Shown here piece after piece: positions 1 through 7,467 of a stretch of 32,370 nt of DNA (positions within the stretch are counted from its first letter, which is position 1; each line of letters opens with the position of its first letter). The notes below the pieces were generated by a model. It did no database searches, was not told where the DNA came from, and saw only the letters and a list, made by a program, of their open reading frames with translations. Source of the stretch: Roseateles sp. (GTDB lineage: Bacteria > Pseudomonadota > Gammaproteobacteria > Burkholderiales > Burkholderiaceae). The stretch lies in assembly GCA_019232985.1 (NCBI GenBank), contig JAFAMW010000050.1, forward strand, positions 1 through 32,370, read 5' to 3'. Both the position numbers and the translations under genes were made by a program.

Positions 1-663
1 CTCAAGCTGAGCCGGCGCGACCTGCCCGTGGCGCTGACGCGTGACGGCGTCGGCGCGACCACCGTGGCCGCGACGATGATCTGCGCGCAGCTCGCCGGCA
101 TCGAGGTCTTCGTCACCGGCGGCATCGGCGGCGTGCACCGTGGCGCGGCGGAGAGCTTCGACATCTCGGCCGACCTGCAGGAACTGGCGCGCACCAGCGT
201 GGCGGTGGTCTGCGCGGGCGCCAAGTCCATCCTCGACATCGGCCTGACGCTCGAATACCTCGAGACCCACGGCGTGCCGGTGCTCAGCAGCGGCCAGGAC
301 GCGTTCGCCGCCTTCTATTGCCGTGACAGCGGCTTCATGGCCGACCAGCGCATCGACGATCCGGCCGAACAGGCGCGCTTCATCCGCGCGAAATGGGCGT
401 TAGGCCTGGCAGGCGGCGTGCTGCTCAGCGTGCCCGTGCCGGAGGCCGACGGCCTGCCGCGCGAGCTCGTGGACGGCTGGATCGCGCAGGCGCTGGCCGA
501 TGCCGACACACGCGGCATCAAGGGCAAGGCCGTCACGCCTTTCCTGCTGGCGCGCATCAAGGAGCTCAGCGAAGGCCGCAGCCTCACGGCGAACATCGCG
601 CTCGTGAAGAACAACGCGCGGGCCGGCGCGCGGCTGGCGGCGGCGCTGCAGGCGCAGCGCTGA
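1..663 (+). CDS. psuG: Pseudouridine-5'-phosphate glycosidase, C-terminal part
   Basis: The frame is open from the first base, so the gene starts upstream of the window and about 220 C-terminal residues are present (family length is about 310). PsuG reversibly cleaves pseudouridine 5'-phosphate into uracil and ribose 5-phosphate in the cytosol. The run FVTGGIGGVHRG is the family's phosphate-binding region. It is followed by FDISADLQEL and CAGAKSILD. The Asp of SAD and the Lys of GAK are 17 residues apart, the same spacing as catalytic Asp149 and the imine-forming Lys166 of the E. coli enzyme. The kinase partner PsuK would have to lie upstream. The gene ends 6 bases before the convergent phosphatase gene. 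Confidence 0.93.
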   Translation, partial: LKLSRRDLPVALTRDGVGATTVAATMICAQLAGIEVFVTGGIGGVHRGAAESFDISADLQELARTSVAVVCAGAKSILDIGLTLEYLETHGVPVLSSGQDAFAAFYCRDSGFMADQRIDDPAEQARFIRAKWALGLAGGVLLSVPVPEADGLPRELVDGWIAQALADADTRGIKGKAVTPFLLARIKELSEGRSLTANIALVKNNARAGARLAAALQAQR

Positions 664-669
664 GGGAGC

Positions 670-1107
670 TCAGGCGGCCGGCAGTGCGGCGATCGCGCGC
701 TCGATCAGGCGCAGCGCGTGGTCGAAGCCCGCAGCAGGGCCGTAGTACGGATCGGGCACATCCTGGCCGGCCAGCTCCGGCACGAGGTCGAGCAGCAGGC
801 GCAGCTCGGCGCGCGCGCCTTCTGGCCGCAACGCCTGGAGGTCCGAGAGGTTGTAGTGATCCATCGCGAAGATCAGGTCGTAACGCTCGAAATCAGCGGC
901 TTCGACCTGGCGCGAGCGGAACTTGCGGTCAGCCTTGACCTCGACGCGTTCGAGCGCCGCGGCCGAGCGCGCGTCCATCGATCCGCCCACCGCGCTCGTG
1001 CCGGCAGACCGCACCGGCGAGAACTCCGGCCGGCGCGCCTTGAGCAGCATCTCGGCCATGGGAGAACGGCAGATATTGCCGAGACAGACGAACAAGACCG
1101 AAGGCAT
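670..1107 (-). CDS. Low-molecular-weight protein-tyrosine phosphatase
   Basis: This 145-aa cytosolic enzyme has the class signature at its N-terminus: Cys8 (nucleophile) to Arg14 in CLGNICRS, the CX5R phosphate loop. The general-acid loop DPYYG follows, with Asp119 and two tyrosines. The length is normal for the family. Bacterial members dephosphorylate tyrosine kinases of exopolysaccharide systems or small phospho-compounds; the substrate cannot be told from sequence. The start lies 13 bases after the rpe stop on the same strand, so it is probably the last gene of a tag-rpe-phosphatase operon. It is convergent with psuG. Confidence 0.93.
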   Translation of the reverse strand: MPSVLFVCLGNICRSPMAEMLLKARRPEFSPVRSAGTSAVGGSMDARSAAALERVEVKADRKFRSRQVEAADFERYDLIFAMDHYNLSDLQALRPEGARAELRLLLDLVPELAGQDVPDPYYGPAAGFDHALRLIERAIAALPAA

Positions 1108-1120
1108 CGGATTCGCGTTC

Positions 1121-1807
1121 TCAGCGCGCGAGTTCTTGACGCATCGCGTCGATGACGGCCTGGTAGTCCGGCTTGCCGAAGATGGCCGAGCCGGCGACGA
1201 AGGTGTCGGCGCCCGCGTCGGCGATCTGGCGGATGTTGTCGACCTTGACGCCGCCGTCGATCTCGAGGCGGATGTCGCGGCCGCTCCTGTCGATGATGCG
1301 GCGCGCGGCCTCGAGCTTCTTCAGCGCGCTCGGGATGAAGCTCTGGCCGCCGAAGCCCGGGTTGACGCTCATGATCAGCACGAGGTCGACCTTGTCGATG
1401 ACCCACTCGAGCACGTCCAGCGAGCTCGCCGGGTTGAAGACCAGGCCGGCCTGCTTGCCTTCGGCCTTGATGAGCTGCAGCGTGCGGTCCACGTGGGCCG
1501 AGGCTTCCGGGTGGAAGCTCACGAGGTCGGCACCGGCGCGGCAGAAGGCCTGCGCGAGCGCATCAACGGGCTGGACCATCAGGTGCACGTCGATCGCCGC
1601 CGGCGTGCCGTCGGGCTTGATGGCGTGCTTGCGCAGCGCCTCGCAGACCATGGGCCCGAAGGTCAGGTTCGGGACGTAATGGTTGTCCATCACGTCGAAA
1701 TGGATCCAGTCGGCACCGGCCGCGAGCACGTTGCGGACCTCTTCGCCGAGGCGGGCGAAGTCGGCGGAAAGAAGGCTCGGCGCGATGCGGTAGGTGGGCT
1801 TGGTCAT
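1121..1807 (-). CDS. rpe: Ribulose-phosphate 3-epimerase
   Basis: This 228-aa TIM-barrel enzyme interconverts ribulose 5-phosphate and xylulose 5-phosphate in the pentose phosphate and Calvin pathways. Visible family motifs are [13 protein letters not shown] at the N-terminus, [12 protein letters not shown] with metal ligands His36 and Asp38, [14 protein letters not shown] (phosphate loop) and EIDGGV (metal-binding Asp). The frame is open upstream to 1885, but homology begins at [11 protein letters not shown], so ATG 1807 is the start. It follows tag by 10 bases on the same strand. The motif DNHYVP where DGHYVP is commoner is a mild variant. Confidence 0.96.
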   Translation of the reverse strand: MTKPTYRIAPSLLSADFARLGEEVRNVLAAGADWIHFDVMDNHYVPNLTFGPMVCEALRKHAIKPDGTPAAIDVHLMVQPVDALAQAFCRAGADLVSFHPEASAHVDRTLQLIKAEGKQAGLVFNPASSLDVLEWVIDKVDLVLIMSVNPGFGGQSFIPSALKKLEAARRIIDRSGRDIRLEIDGGVKVDNIRQIADAGADTFVAGSAIFGKPDYQAVIDAMRQELAR

Positions 1808-1817
1808 GGCCGCAATT

Positions 1818-2423
1818 CTAGTTGGGCACCTTGAACGCCTTGCGCGCGCGCACCGCCGCCGCATGCGTCTCGCATGCGTCGGCATGGTCGTTCACGAGGC
1901 CGACGGACTGCATGAACGCATGCATCGTCGTCGGCCCGACAAAGCGCCAGCCGCGCTTCTTGAGCTCCTTGGACAGGGCCTTGGACGCCGCGGTCTCGGT
2001 GGCACCGGGCGTACGCTCAGCCGGCGCGAAGCGCCAGACGAAACGCGCCAGCGAGCCCTCGGCCTCGATCAGCTCGACGCAGGCGCGCGCATTGCCGATG
2101 ACGGCCTCGATCTTGCCGCGGTGCCGCACGATGCCGGCGTCCTGCAGCAGGCGCTCGACGTCGCGCTCGCCGAAGCGCGCGACCTGGCGGAAGTCGAACT
2201 CCCTGAAGGCCGCGCGAAAGGCCGGGCGCTTGTTCAGGATGGTCCGCCACGACAGGCCGGCCTGGAAGCCTTCGAGGCAGAGCTTCTCGAAGAGGCGCCG
2301 GTCGTCGGCCACGGGGAAGCCCCATTCCTCGTCGTGGTAACGCAGATATTCAGCGTCATCAGGCGCGGCGCCACACCAGGCGCAGCGCGGTTTTCCGTCG
2401 GGGGCCGTCCAGAGTTTTTCCAT
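1818..2423 (-). CDS. tag: DNA-3-methyladenine glycosylase I
   Basis: This 201-aa base-excision repair enzyme removes 3-methyladenine from DNA. Diagnostic features are [17 protein letters not shown], and zinc-site residues matching E. coli Cys4/His17/His175/Cys179: Cys14 in PRCAWCG, His30 in YHDEEWG, and His180/Cys184 in HADAC near the C-terminus. The reading frame extends upstream into apaG on the other strand, but protein similarity starts at ATG 2423 (MEKLW). It is the first gene of a tight run with rpe and the phosphatase. Only 22 bases separate its start from the divergent apaG start. Confidence 0.96.
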   Translation of the reverse strand: MEKLWTAPDGKPRCAWCGAAPDDAEYLRYHDEEWGFPVADDRRLFEKLCLEGFQAGLSWRTILNKRPAFRAAFREFDFRQVARFGERDVERLLQDAGIVRHRGKIEAVIGNARACVELIEAEGSLARFVWRFAPAERTPGATETAASKALSKELKKRGWRFVGPTTMHAFMQSVGLVNDHADACETHAAAVRARKAFKVPN

Positions 2424-2445
2424 GGTGGGCAAGCATAATGGGCGC
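2424..2445. promoter_or_regulatory. Divergent tag/apaG gap with overlapping face-to-face -10 elements
   Basis: The 22-base gap contains GCATAATGGGC. On the plus strand CATAAT (2434-2439) is a -10 placed so that +1 falls on the A of the apaG ATG (2446). On the minus strand the same bases read CATTAT (2440-2435), predicting a start about 5 bases before the tag ATG. No convincing -35 was found on either strand and neither gene has a Shine-Dalgarno. Promoter assignment is inferred from position and hexamer match only. Confidence 0.45.
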
Positions 2446-2820
2446 ATGCCCAAAGCCCAATTCACCTGCAGCGTCGCCGTCCAGGCCCTGCCCGAACAGA
2501 CCGACGCCGCCAAGGGCAGTTGGGCCTACAGCTACACGATCACGATCGAGAACACCGGCAACATCACCGCGCAGCTGATCGGCCGGCACTGGCGCATCAT
2601 CGATTCGCGCGGACGCGAGCAGCGCGTCGACGGGCTCGCCGTCGTCGGCCATCAGCCGCTGCTGGCGCCGGGCGAGAAGTTCCAGTACAGCTCCTGGGCG
2701 CAGATCGAGACGCCGCACGGCAGCATGGCCGGGCGCTACCTCTGCGTGACCGAGGCCGCTGAAATCTTCTATGCCGAGGTGCCCGAGTTCGCCCTGGCCG
2801 ACAGCGCCGGTCTGCACTGA
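2446..2820 (+). CDS. apaG: ApaG-domain protein
   Basis: This 124-aa single-domain protein has the immunoglobulin-like ApaG/DUF525 fold. Family motifs are YSYTITIENTG, AQLIGRHWRIIDSRG, the glycine-rich loop VVGHQPLLAPGEKFQYSSW and GSMAGRYLCV. In enterobacteria apaG has been linked to Co2+ resistance and Mg2+ efflux, but its molecular function is unsettled. Homology starts at MPKAQFTCSV, so ATG 2446 is chosen over GTG 2422. There is no Shine-Dalgarno, and a CATAAT box lies just upstream, consistent with a leaderless transcript. mltA follows after 13 bases. Confidence 0.94.
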   Translation: MPKAQFTCSVAVQALPEQTDAAKGSWAYSYTITIENTGNITAQLIGRHWRIIDSRGREQRVDGLAVVGHQPLLAPGEKFQYSSWAQIETPHGSMAGRYLCVTEAAEIFYAEVPEFALADSAGLH

Positions 2821-2833
2821 TCGGTAGCTGCCG

Positions 2834-3940
2834 ATGTCGATGCGCGCCCGTCTCGGCGGCCTGATCGCGGCCGGCGTGCTGGCCGCCTGCTCGACGGTTC
2901 CGCTGCCGCCCGCCACGCCGGCGCCCGTCGCCACGCCAACGCCGAGCGCACCATCGGCACCGACCCTGTCGCGCGACCACGCACGCTGGATCGCCGCCGA
3001 CTGGAACGATCTGCCCGGCTGGGGCGGCGACGCCGTGCTCGAGGCCTGGAGCGCCCTGCAACGCGGCTGCGCCCGCCCGGCCCCGGGCTGGGACGCCGTG
3101 TGCACTGAGGCGTTGCGTTATGCGCCGCGCGACGACGACGCCATGCTGTGGCTCATGCAGCACCTGCGGCCGTGGCGCGTCGAATCATTGGACGGCTCGG
3201 CCCAGGGCACGGCCACCGGCTACTTCGAGCCGCAGCTCGTCGGTTCGCGCACCGCCGGCAGCGCCAGCCAGGCGCCCGTACTGGCACCGCCGCGCGAGCT
3301 GTGGCGCCACCAGCCCTACCTGACGCGGCGCGAGATCGAGACCGGCAGCGCGGCCGGCGCGGAGGTCATCGCCTATGTCGACGATCCGCTCGAACTCGCC
3401 ATCGCCCAGGTGCAGGGCTCGGGCCGCCTGCGCATCGACGGCACGGGCGGCGGCACGCAGTGGCTGCGTCTGTCCTATGCCGGCGACAACGGCCTGCCCT
3501 ATCAGTCGATCGGCGCCTGGCTGCGCGCGCGCGGCGAGCTCAGCGACGCGTCCTGGACCGGCATCCGCGACTGGGCGCGGCGCAATCCGGCGCGTCTGCG
3601 CGAGGCGCTCTGGGCCAATCCGCGCTATGTGTTCTTCCGCGCCGAGGCGATGCCGGACCCGGCGCTCGGCCCGCGCGGCGCACAGGGCGTGGCCCTGACG
3701 CCCGGCCGCTCGGTCGCGGTGGACAAGCTCGCCGTCCCGCTGGGCACGCCGCTGTGGCTGGATACCGGTGCGCCGCTCACCAACACGCCGCTGCGCCGCC
3801 TCGTGCTGGCGCAGGACACCGGCGGCGCCATCCAGGGCGCGGTCCGCGTCGACCTGTTCTGGGGCTGGGGCGCCGAGGCCGAGGAACAGGCCGGCAAGAT
3901 GAAGCAGCAGCTGCGCGTTTGGGCGCTCTGGCCGCGTTAG
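2834..3940 (+). CDS. mltA: Membrane-bound lytic murein transglycosylase A
   Basis: This 368-aa outer-membrane lipoprotein cleaves the MurNAc-GlcNAc bond of peptidoglycan, leaving a 1,6-anhydro end. The N-terminus is a type II signal with lipobox LAAC (Cys19), then a Pro/Ala/Thr-rich linker to about residue 44. The MltA domain contains TGYFEPQLVGSR, AQVQGSGRLRI and SYAGDNGLPY. The C-terminal 3D domain contains AQDTGGAIQG and RVDLFWG, whose Asp340 probably corresponds to the E. coli catalytic Asp308. It directly follows apaG and is probably cotranscribed with it. Confidence 0.95.
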   Translation: MSMRARLGGLIAAGVLAACSTVPLPPATPAPVATPTPSAPSAPTLSRDHARWIAADWNDLPGWGGDAVLEAWSALQRGCARPAPGWDAVCTEALRYAPRDDDAMLWLMQHLRPWRVESLDGSAQGTATGYFEPQLVGSRTAGSASQAPVLAPPRELWRHQPYLTRREIETGSAAGAEVIAYVDDPLELAIAQVQGSGRLRIDGTGGGTQWLRLSYAGDNGLPYQSIGAWLRARGELSDASWTGIRDWARRNPARLREALWANPRYVFFRAEAMPDPALGPRGAQGVALTPGRSVAVDKLAVPLGTPLWLDTGAPLTNTPLRRLVLAQDTGGAIQGAVRVDLFWGWGAEAEEQAGKMKQQLRVWALWPR

Positions 3941-3952
3941 ACAATCGCCGCC

Positions 3953-4192
3953 GTGAAACGCTATTACGAGCACCAGGGACGGGACATCTTCATCACCGCC
4001 GGCAGCGCGCGCGAGCTGGCGCCCGGCGCCTTCGGCATCTGCGCGATCGAAGGCGGCGCGCAGGGCTGGTCGGTCGTGCACATCGGCCCCGAGGGCGATG
4101 CGGCCGACCTCGGCGGCGAGTACTACTTCGCCACGCCCGAAGAGGCGCTGGCCTTTGTGCGCGAGCTCATCGACCTGATGGCCGCGGCCTGA
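3953..4192 (+). CDS. Small conserved-looking protein of unknown function (79 aa, GTG start)
   Basis: This 79-aa soluble acidic protein has no signal peptide or membrane segment. It begins KRYYEHQGRDIFITAG and ends in a predicted helix (TPEEALAFVRELIDLMAAA). I do not recognise a family. The GTG start at 3953 is the only good one: the coding frame begins 12 bases after the mltA stop and a -10-like GACAAT (3940-3945) lies just upstream, which would put transcription at the start codon itself. Real-gene support comes from normal codon usage, tight spacing after mltA and a stop just before a strong hairpin. It may be cotranscribed with apaG-mltA or have its own start-proximal promoter. Confidence 0.75.
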   Translation: MKRYYEHQGRDIFITAGSARELAPGAFGICAIEGGAQGWSVVHIGPEGDAADLGGEYYFATPEEALAFVRELIDLMAAA

Positions 4193-4236
4193 AAACGCCT
4201 GCGCTGACGCCGCTGAACGACCGCGTCAGCGCAGGC
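4192..4236 (-). terminator. Rho-independent terminator of the FAD dehydrogenase gene
   Basis: A perfect 14-base inverted repeat (GCCTGCGCTGACGC at 4197-4210 and its complement at 4223-4236) encloses a 12-base loop. On the minus strand it is followed by CGTTTT, giving a U tract. The stem includes the stop codon of the FAD dehydrogenase gene (4226-4228). Confidence 0.75.
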
Positions 4237-5878
4237 CCAGCAGATCGGCTGCCAGCGCCTCGGCGACCTCGATGCCATCGACGCCCGCGCTCATGATCCC
4301 GCCGGCATAGCCCGCGCCTTCGCCGGCCGGATACAGGCCGCGCACGTTGACGCTCTGGTAGTCGCGCCCGCGGTTGATGCGCAGCGGCGAGGAGGTGCGC
4401 GTCTCCACGCCCGTCAGCACCGCGTCGGGCATGGAGAAGCCCTTGATCTGTCGCTCGAAGGCCGGCAGCGCCTCGCGGATCGCGTCCAGGCAGTAGTCGG
4501 GCAGGCTGCCCATGCCCTTCTGCTGGAGGTCGGTGAGCGTCACGCCGGGCTTGTAGGACGGCTGCACGCCGCCGAACTCCTTCGAGCGCTGGCGCTTGAT
4601 GAAGTCGCCGACGAGCGCGCCCGGCGCCTTGTAGTCGCCGCCGCCAAGTTCGTAGGCGCGGCTCTCCCAGATGCGCTGGAAGGCCATGCCGTCGAGCGGG
4701 CTCACGCGGCTGCCGTCCGTCTTGCCGTCCTGGCGGTAGTCCTCGGGCGTGATGCCGACGACGATGCCCGCGTTGGCGTTGCGCTCGTTGCGCGAGTACT
4801 GGCTCATGCCGTTGGTGACGACGCGATTCGGCTCGCTGGTCGCCGCCACGACCGTGCCGCCCGGGCACATGCAGAAGCTGTAGACCGAGCGGCCGTTCTT
4901 GGCGTGGTGCACGAGCTTGTAGTCCGCGGCGCCGAGGATCTCGTTGCCGGCGTTCGGGCCGAAACGCGCGCGGTCGATGATGCCCTGCGGGTGCTCGACG
5001 CGATAGCCGATGGAGAAGGGCTTGGCCTCCATCTGCACGCCGCGCTCGTGCAGCATGGCGAAGGTGTCGCGTGCGCTGTGGCCGAGGGCGATGATGACGT
5101 GGTCGGCACGGATCTGCTCGCCCGATTCGAGCGTGAGCCCGCGCACCGCGCCGTCTTCGATGTGCAGGTCGGTGACCTTGCTCTGGAAGCGGATCTCGCC
5201 GCCCAGCGCCTCGATGTCGGCCCGCATCTTGATGATCATCGAGACGAGCCGGAAGGTCCCGACGTGCGGCTTGCTGACGTAGAGGATCTCCTCGGGCGCG
5301 CCGGCCTTGACGAACTCGGTCAGCACCTTGCGCGTGAGATGGCGCGGGTCGGAGATCTGCGAGTAGAGCTTGCCGTCCGAGAAGGTGCCGGCGCCGCCTT
5401 CGCCGAACTGCACGTTTGATTCCGGCTGCAGCACGCTCTGGCGCCACAGGCCCCAGGTGTCCTTGGTGCGCTCGCGCACCTGCTTGCCGCGTTCGAGCAC
5501 GATGGGGCGCAGGCCCATCTGCGCCAGGATCAGCGCCGCCATCAGCCCGCAGGGGCCGAAGCCGACGACGACGGGGCGCCTGTCCTCGGGCCAGTCGGCC
5601 GGTGCGCGGCCAACGAACTTGTATTCGGTATCCGGCGTCGGCCGGATGTTGTGGTCGCCCTGGTGGCGCGCCAGCACGGCGCCGTCATCGCCGTCGACTT
5701 CGCAGTCGACCGTGTAGGCCAGCAGGATGTTGGTCTTCTTGCGCGCGTCGTAGCCGCGGCGGAAGACGTGGAAGGATTTCAGCTCGGCGTCCTTCAAGCC
5801 CAGGCGGGTGAGGATGGCTTCGCGCAGGGCCGGCTCGGCGTGGTCGAGCGGCAGCTTGAGTTCTTGGATGCGGATCAT
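4226..5878 (-). CDS. FAD-dependent dehydrogenase (COG2509-like)
   Basis: This 550-aa predicted cytosolic flavoprotein has an N-terminal domain of about 95 residues, then a Rossmann FAD-binding motif VVVGFGPCGLMAAL (GxGPxG at 106-111) with the ribose-binding acid in IVLERG. Further family blocks are NVQFGEGGAGTFSDGKLYSQI, IALGHSARDTFAMLHERG, FCMCPGG and a C-terminal YPAGEGAGYAGGIMSAGVDG that closes the FAD site. These match the large uncharacterised FAD-dependent dehydrogenase family; the substrate is unknown. ATG 5878 is chosen because homology begins at once. It ends in a hairpin terminator and is monocistronic in appearance, bounded upstream by another terminator. Confidence 0.9.
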   Translation of the reverse strand: MIRIQELKLPLDHAEPALREAILTRLGLKDAELKSFHVFRRGYDARKKTNILLAYTVDCEVDGDDGAVLARHQGDHNIRPTPDTEYKFVGRAPADWPEDRRPVVVGFGPCGLMAALILAQMGLRPIVLERGKQVRERTKDTWGLWRQSVLQPESNVQFGEGGAGTFSDGKLYSQISDPRHLTRKVLTEFVKAGAPEEILYVSKPHVGTFRLVSMIIKMRADIEALGGEIRFQSKVTDLHIEDGAVRGLTLESGEQIRADHVIIALGHSARDTFAMLHERGVQMEAKPFSIGYRVEHPQGIIDRARFGPNAGNEILGAADYKLVHHAKNGRSVYSFCMCPGGTVVAATSEPNRVVTNGMSQYSRNERNANAGIVVGITPEDYRQDGKTDGSRVSPLDGMAFQRIWESRAYELGGGDYKAPGALVGDFIKRQRSKEFGGVQPSYKPGVTLTDLQQKGMGSLPDYCLDAIREALPAFERQIKGFSMPDAVLTGVETRTSSPLRINRGRDYQSVNVRGLYPAGEGAGYAGGIMSAGVDGIEVAEALAADLLGLR

Positions 5879-5899
5879 GGTGATTGATCAGGCAGGTCT

Positions 5900-5961
5900 G
5901 GAATGAAGAATGCCCCGTGCCGTGGGCGACGGGGCATCGACGCTGGAAGCCCGCAGGCTTC
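5900..5961 (-). terminator. Hairpin terminator below the 51-aa basic protein gene
   Basis: ATGCCCCGT (5910-5918) pairs with ACGGGGCAT (5929-5937). On the minus strand the stem is followed by TTCTTCATTC, a T-rich tail. A second small inverted repeat, GAAGCC-CGCA-GGCTTC (5946-5961), lies just before it. Both sit between the 51-aa gene stop and the FAD dehydrogenase start, so they probably end the upstream transcript. Confidence 0.65.
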
Positions 5962-5970
5962 AGCCAGGAA

Positions 5971-6126
5971 TCAACCCGAATGCGGACGCTTGCCCGGGTT
6001 CTTCTTCGAGCGGGTGTGCGAACCGCGCTCCTGGCTGCCGCGCTGGCCGTCGCCCTGGCGCAGGCGGGTGCCGGCGAGGCGCGGGGTGGCCTTCTTGTCG
6101 GCCTCGGTGACGATCTTGTTGCCCAT
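5971..6126 (-). CDS. Small basic protein of unknown function (51 aa)
   Basis: This short frame starts ATG at 6126 and stops at 5971. The protein begins MGNKIVTEADKKATPRLAG and ends SKKNPGKRPHSG; it is rich in Lys, Arg, Gly and Ser with almost no hydrophobic residues, so it is probably disordered and may bind nucleic acid. A Shine-Dalgarno-like GGAG lies 4 bases upstream and a hairpin terminator follows. Similar short basic proteins occur widely in beta-proteobacteria, as I recall, but I know no function. Support is the SD, the isolated monocistronic layout and the terminator; no transcript evidence is available. Confidence 0.6.
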   Translation of the reverse strand: MGNKIVTEADKKATPRLAGTRLRQGDGQRGSQERGSHTRSKKNPGKRPHSG

Positions 6127-6194
6127 GGTGGCTCCGTAGAAATTGCAAGTTACGAACAGCCTTGGAAACGGGCTGAGCCGGGCATTTTAGTGCA

Positions 6195-6566
6195 TCAGCC
6201 GATTTCGGCCAGGCGAGCCAGCACGAGACGGGCCGAAGAGACGTTCGTTGCGCAGGGCACGTCATGCACGTCGCAGGCGCGGACAAGGGCGTTGATGTCG
6301 GGTTCGTGCGGCTGCGGCGTCATCGGATCGCGCAGGAAGATCACCGCGTCGACCTCACCCATCGCCAGGCGCGCGCCGATCTGCAGGTCGCCACCGAGCG
6401 GGCCCGAGAGCATGCGCTCGACCTCGAGCCCGACCTCGCTTTGCAGGCGCCCGCCGGTCGTGCCGGTGGCCATCAGCGTGCAGGTCTTGAGGAAGGCCGC
6501 GAACTCCAGGGCCAGAGCCACCATGGCGTCCTTCTTGTGGTCGTGGGCGATCAGGGCGAGTCTCAT
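6195..6566 (-). CDS. mgsA: Methylglyoxal synthase
   Basis: This 123-aa cytosolic enzyme converts dihydroxyacetone phosphate to methylglyoxal and phosphate, a bypass of lower glycolysis under phosphate limitation. The family features are [10 protein letters not shown] at the N-terminus, ATGTTG (phosphate loop), [11 protein letters not shown] with catalytic Asp60 (E. coli Asp71) and HEPDI with His87/Asp90 (E. coli His98/Asp101). At 123 residues it is shorter than the 152-aa E. coli enzyme but has all catalytic positions. It lies 37 bases downstream of the ABC permease gene on the same strand and may be read from that operon. Confidence 0.94.
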   Translation of the reverse strand: MRLALIAHDHKKDAMVALALEFAAFLKTCTLMATGTTGGRLQSEVGLEVERMLSGPLGGDLQIGARLAMGEVDAVIFLRDPMTPQPHEPDINALVRACDVHDVPCATNVSSARLVLARLAEIG

Positions 6567-6603
6567 GCGGCAGATGATAGGCCGGCGTGGTTACGGCGGT
6601 GCG

Positions 6604-7467
6604 TCAATCGGCCGACTTCGGGTCGAGCACGTCGCGCAGCCCGTCGCCGAGCAGGTTGAAGGCCATGCTGACGACGAAGATCGCCGCGCCCGGCGCCGCC
6701 GCGACCCACCACTGGTCGAGCACGAAGGCACGGCCGCCGGCGATCATGGCGCCCCACTCCGGGCTCGGCGGCTGGGCGCCCAGGCCGAGGAAGCCCAGGC
6801 CCGCCGCCGTCAGGATGATGCCGGCCATGTCCAGCGTCACGCGCACGACCAGCGAGGGCAGCGCCGCCGGCATCAGGTGGCGCAGCAGAATGCGCGCCGG
6901 CGAAGCGCCGAGCGCACGCGCGGCACGCACGAAGTCGGCGCGGGCCGTGAGCAGCGTCTCGGCGCGCGCCAGCCGCGCGTAGGGCGGCCAGGCCGTCAGC
7001 GCGATCGCGATCACGGCGTTGCCGATGCCGGGCCCGAGCGCTGCCGCCAGCGCCAGCGCGAGGATCAGGCGCGGGAACGCCAGGAAAAGATCGGTCACGC
7101 GCATCAGCAGCGTGTCGACCCAGCCGCCCGCAAAGCCGGCCAGCGTGCCGACGAGCAGGCCTACCGGCGCGGCGATCACGGCGACGAGGCTGACGATCCA
7201 CAGCGTGATGCGCGCACCGAACAGCAGGCGCGAGAGGATGTCGCGGCCCTGCTCGTCGGTGCCGACCCAGTGCGCGCCGGAAGGCGCCAGCAGGCGCGTG
7301 TGCTGCAGGTCGCCGAGGTAGGGATCGAAGGGCGCGAGCCACGGTGCCGCCAGCGCCACCACGACCAGCAGCGCGAGCACGATGGCGCCGGTCAAGGCCA
7401 GCCGGTTGCGGCGGAACTGGCGCCAGCGTTTGCCGTGCGGACTCATCTCAGCAATGGGCTGGTTCAT
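6604..7467 (-). CDS. Peptide-type ABC transporter permease (DppC/OppC family)
   Basis: This 287-aa inner-membrane subunit has an N-terminal OppC segment (about residues 1-50), the periplasmic motif HWVGTDEQGRDILSRLLFGAR, and about six membrane helices. The EAA loop that contacts the ATPase is DFVRAARALGASPARILLRHL. The C-terminus, NLLGDGLRDVLDPK, is typical of DppC-type subunits. It starts at ATG 7467 in a 4-base overlap with the DppB-type gene stop, so the two are translationally coupled. Together with the upstream binding protein it would import peptides or related small molecules. No ATPase gene follows. Confidence 0.93.
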   Translation of the reverse strand: MNQPIAEMSPHGKRWRQFRRNRLALTGAIVLALLVVVALAAPWLAPFDPYLGDLQHTRLLAPSGAHWVGTDEQGRDILSRLLFGARITLWIVSLVAVIAAPVGLLVGTLAGFAGGWVDTLLMRVTDLFLAFPRLILALALAAALGPGIGNAVIAIALTAWPPYARLARAETLLTARADFVRAARALGASPARILLRHLMPAALPSLVVRVTLDMAGIILTAAGLGFLGLGAQPPSPEWGAMIAGGRAFVLDQWWVAAAPGAAIFVVSMAFNLLGDGLRDVLDPKSAD

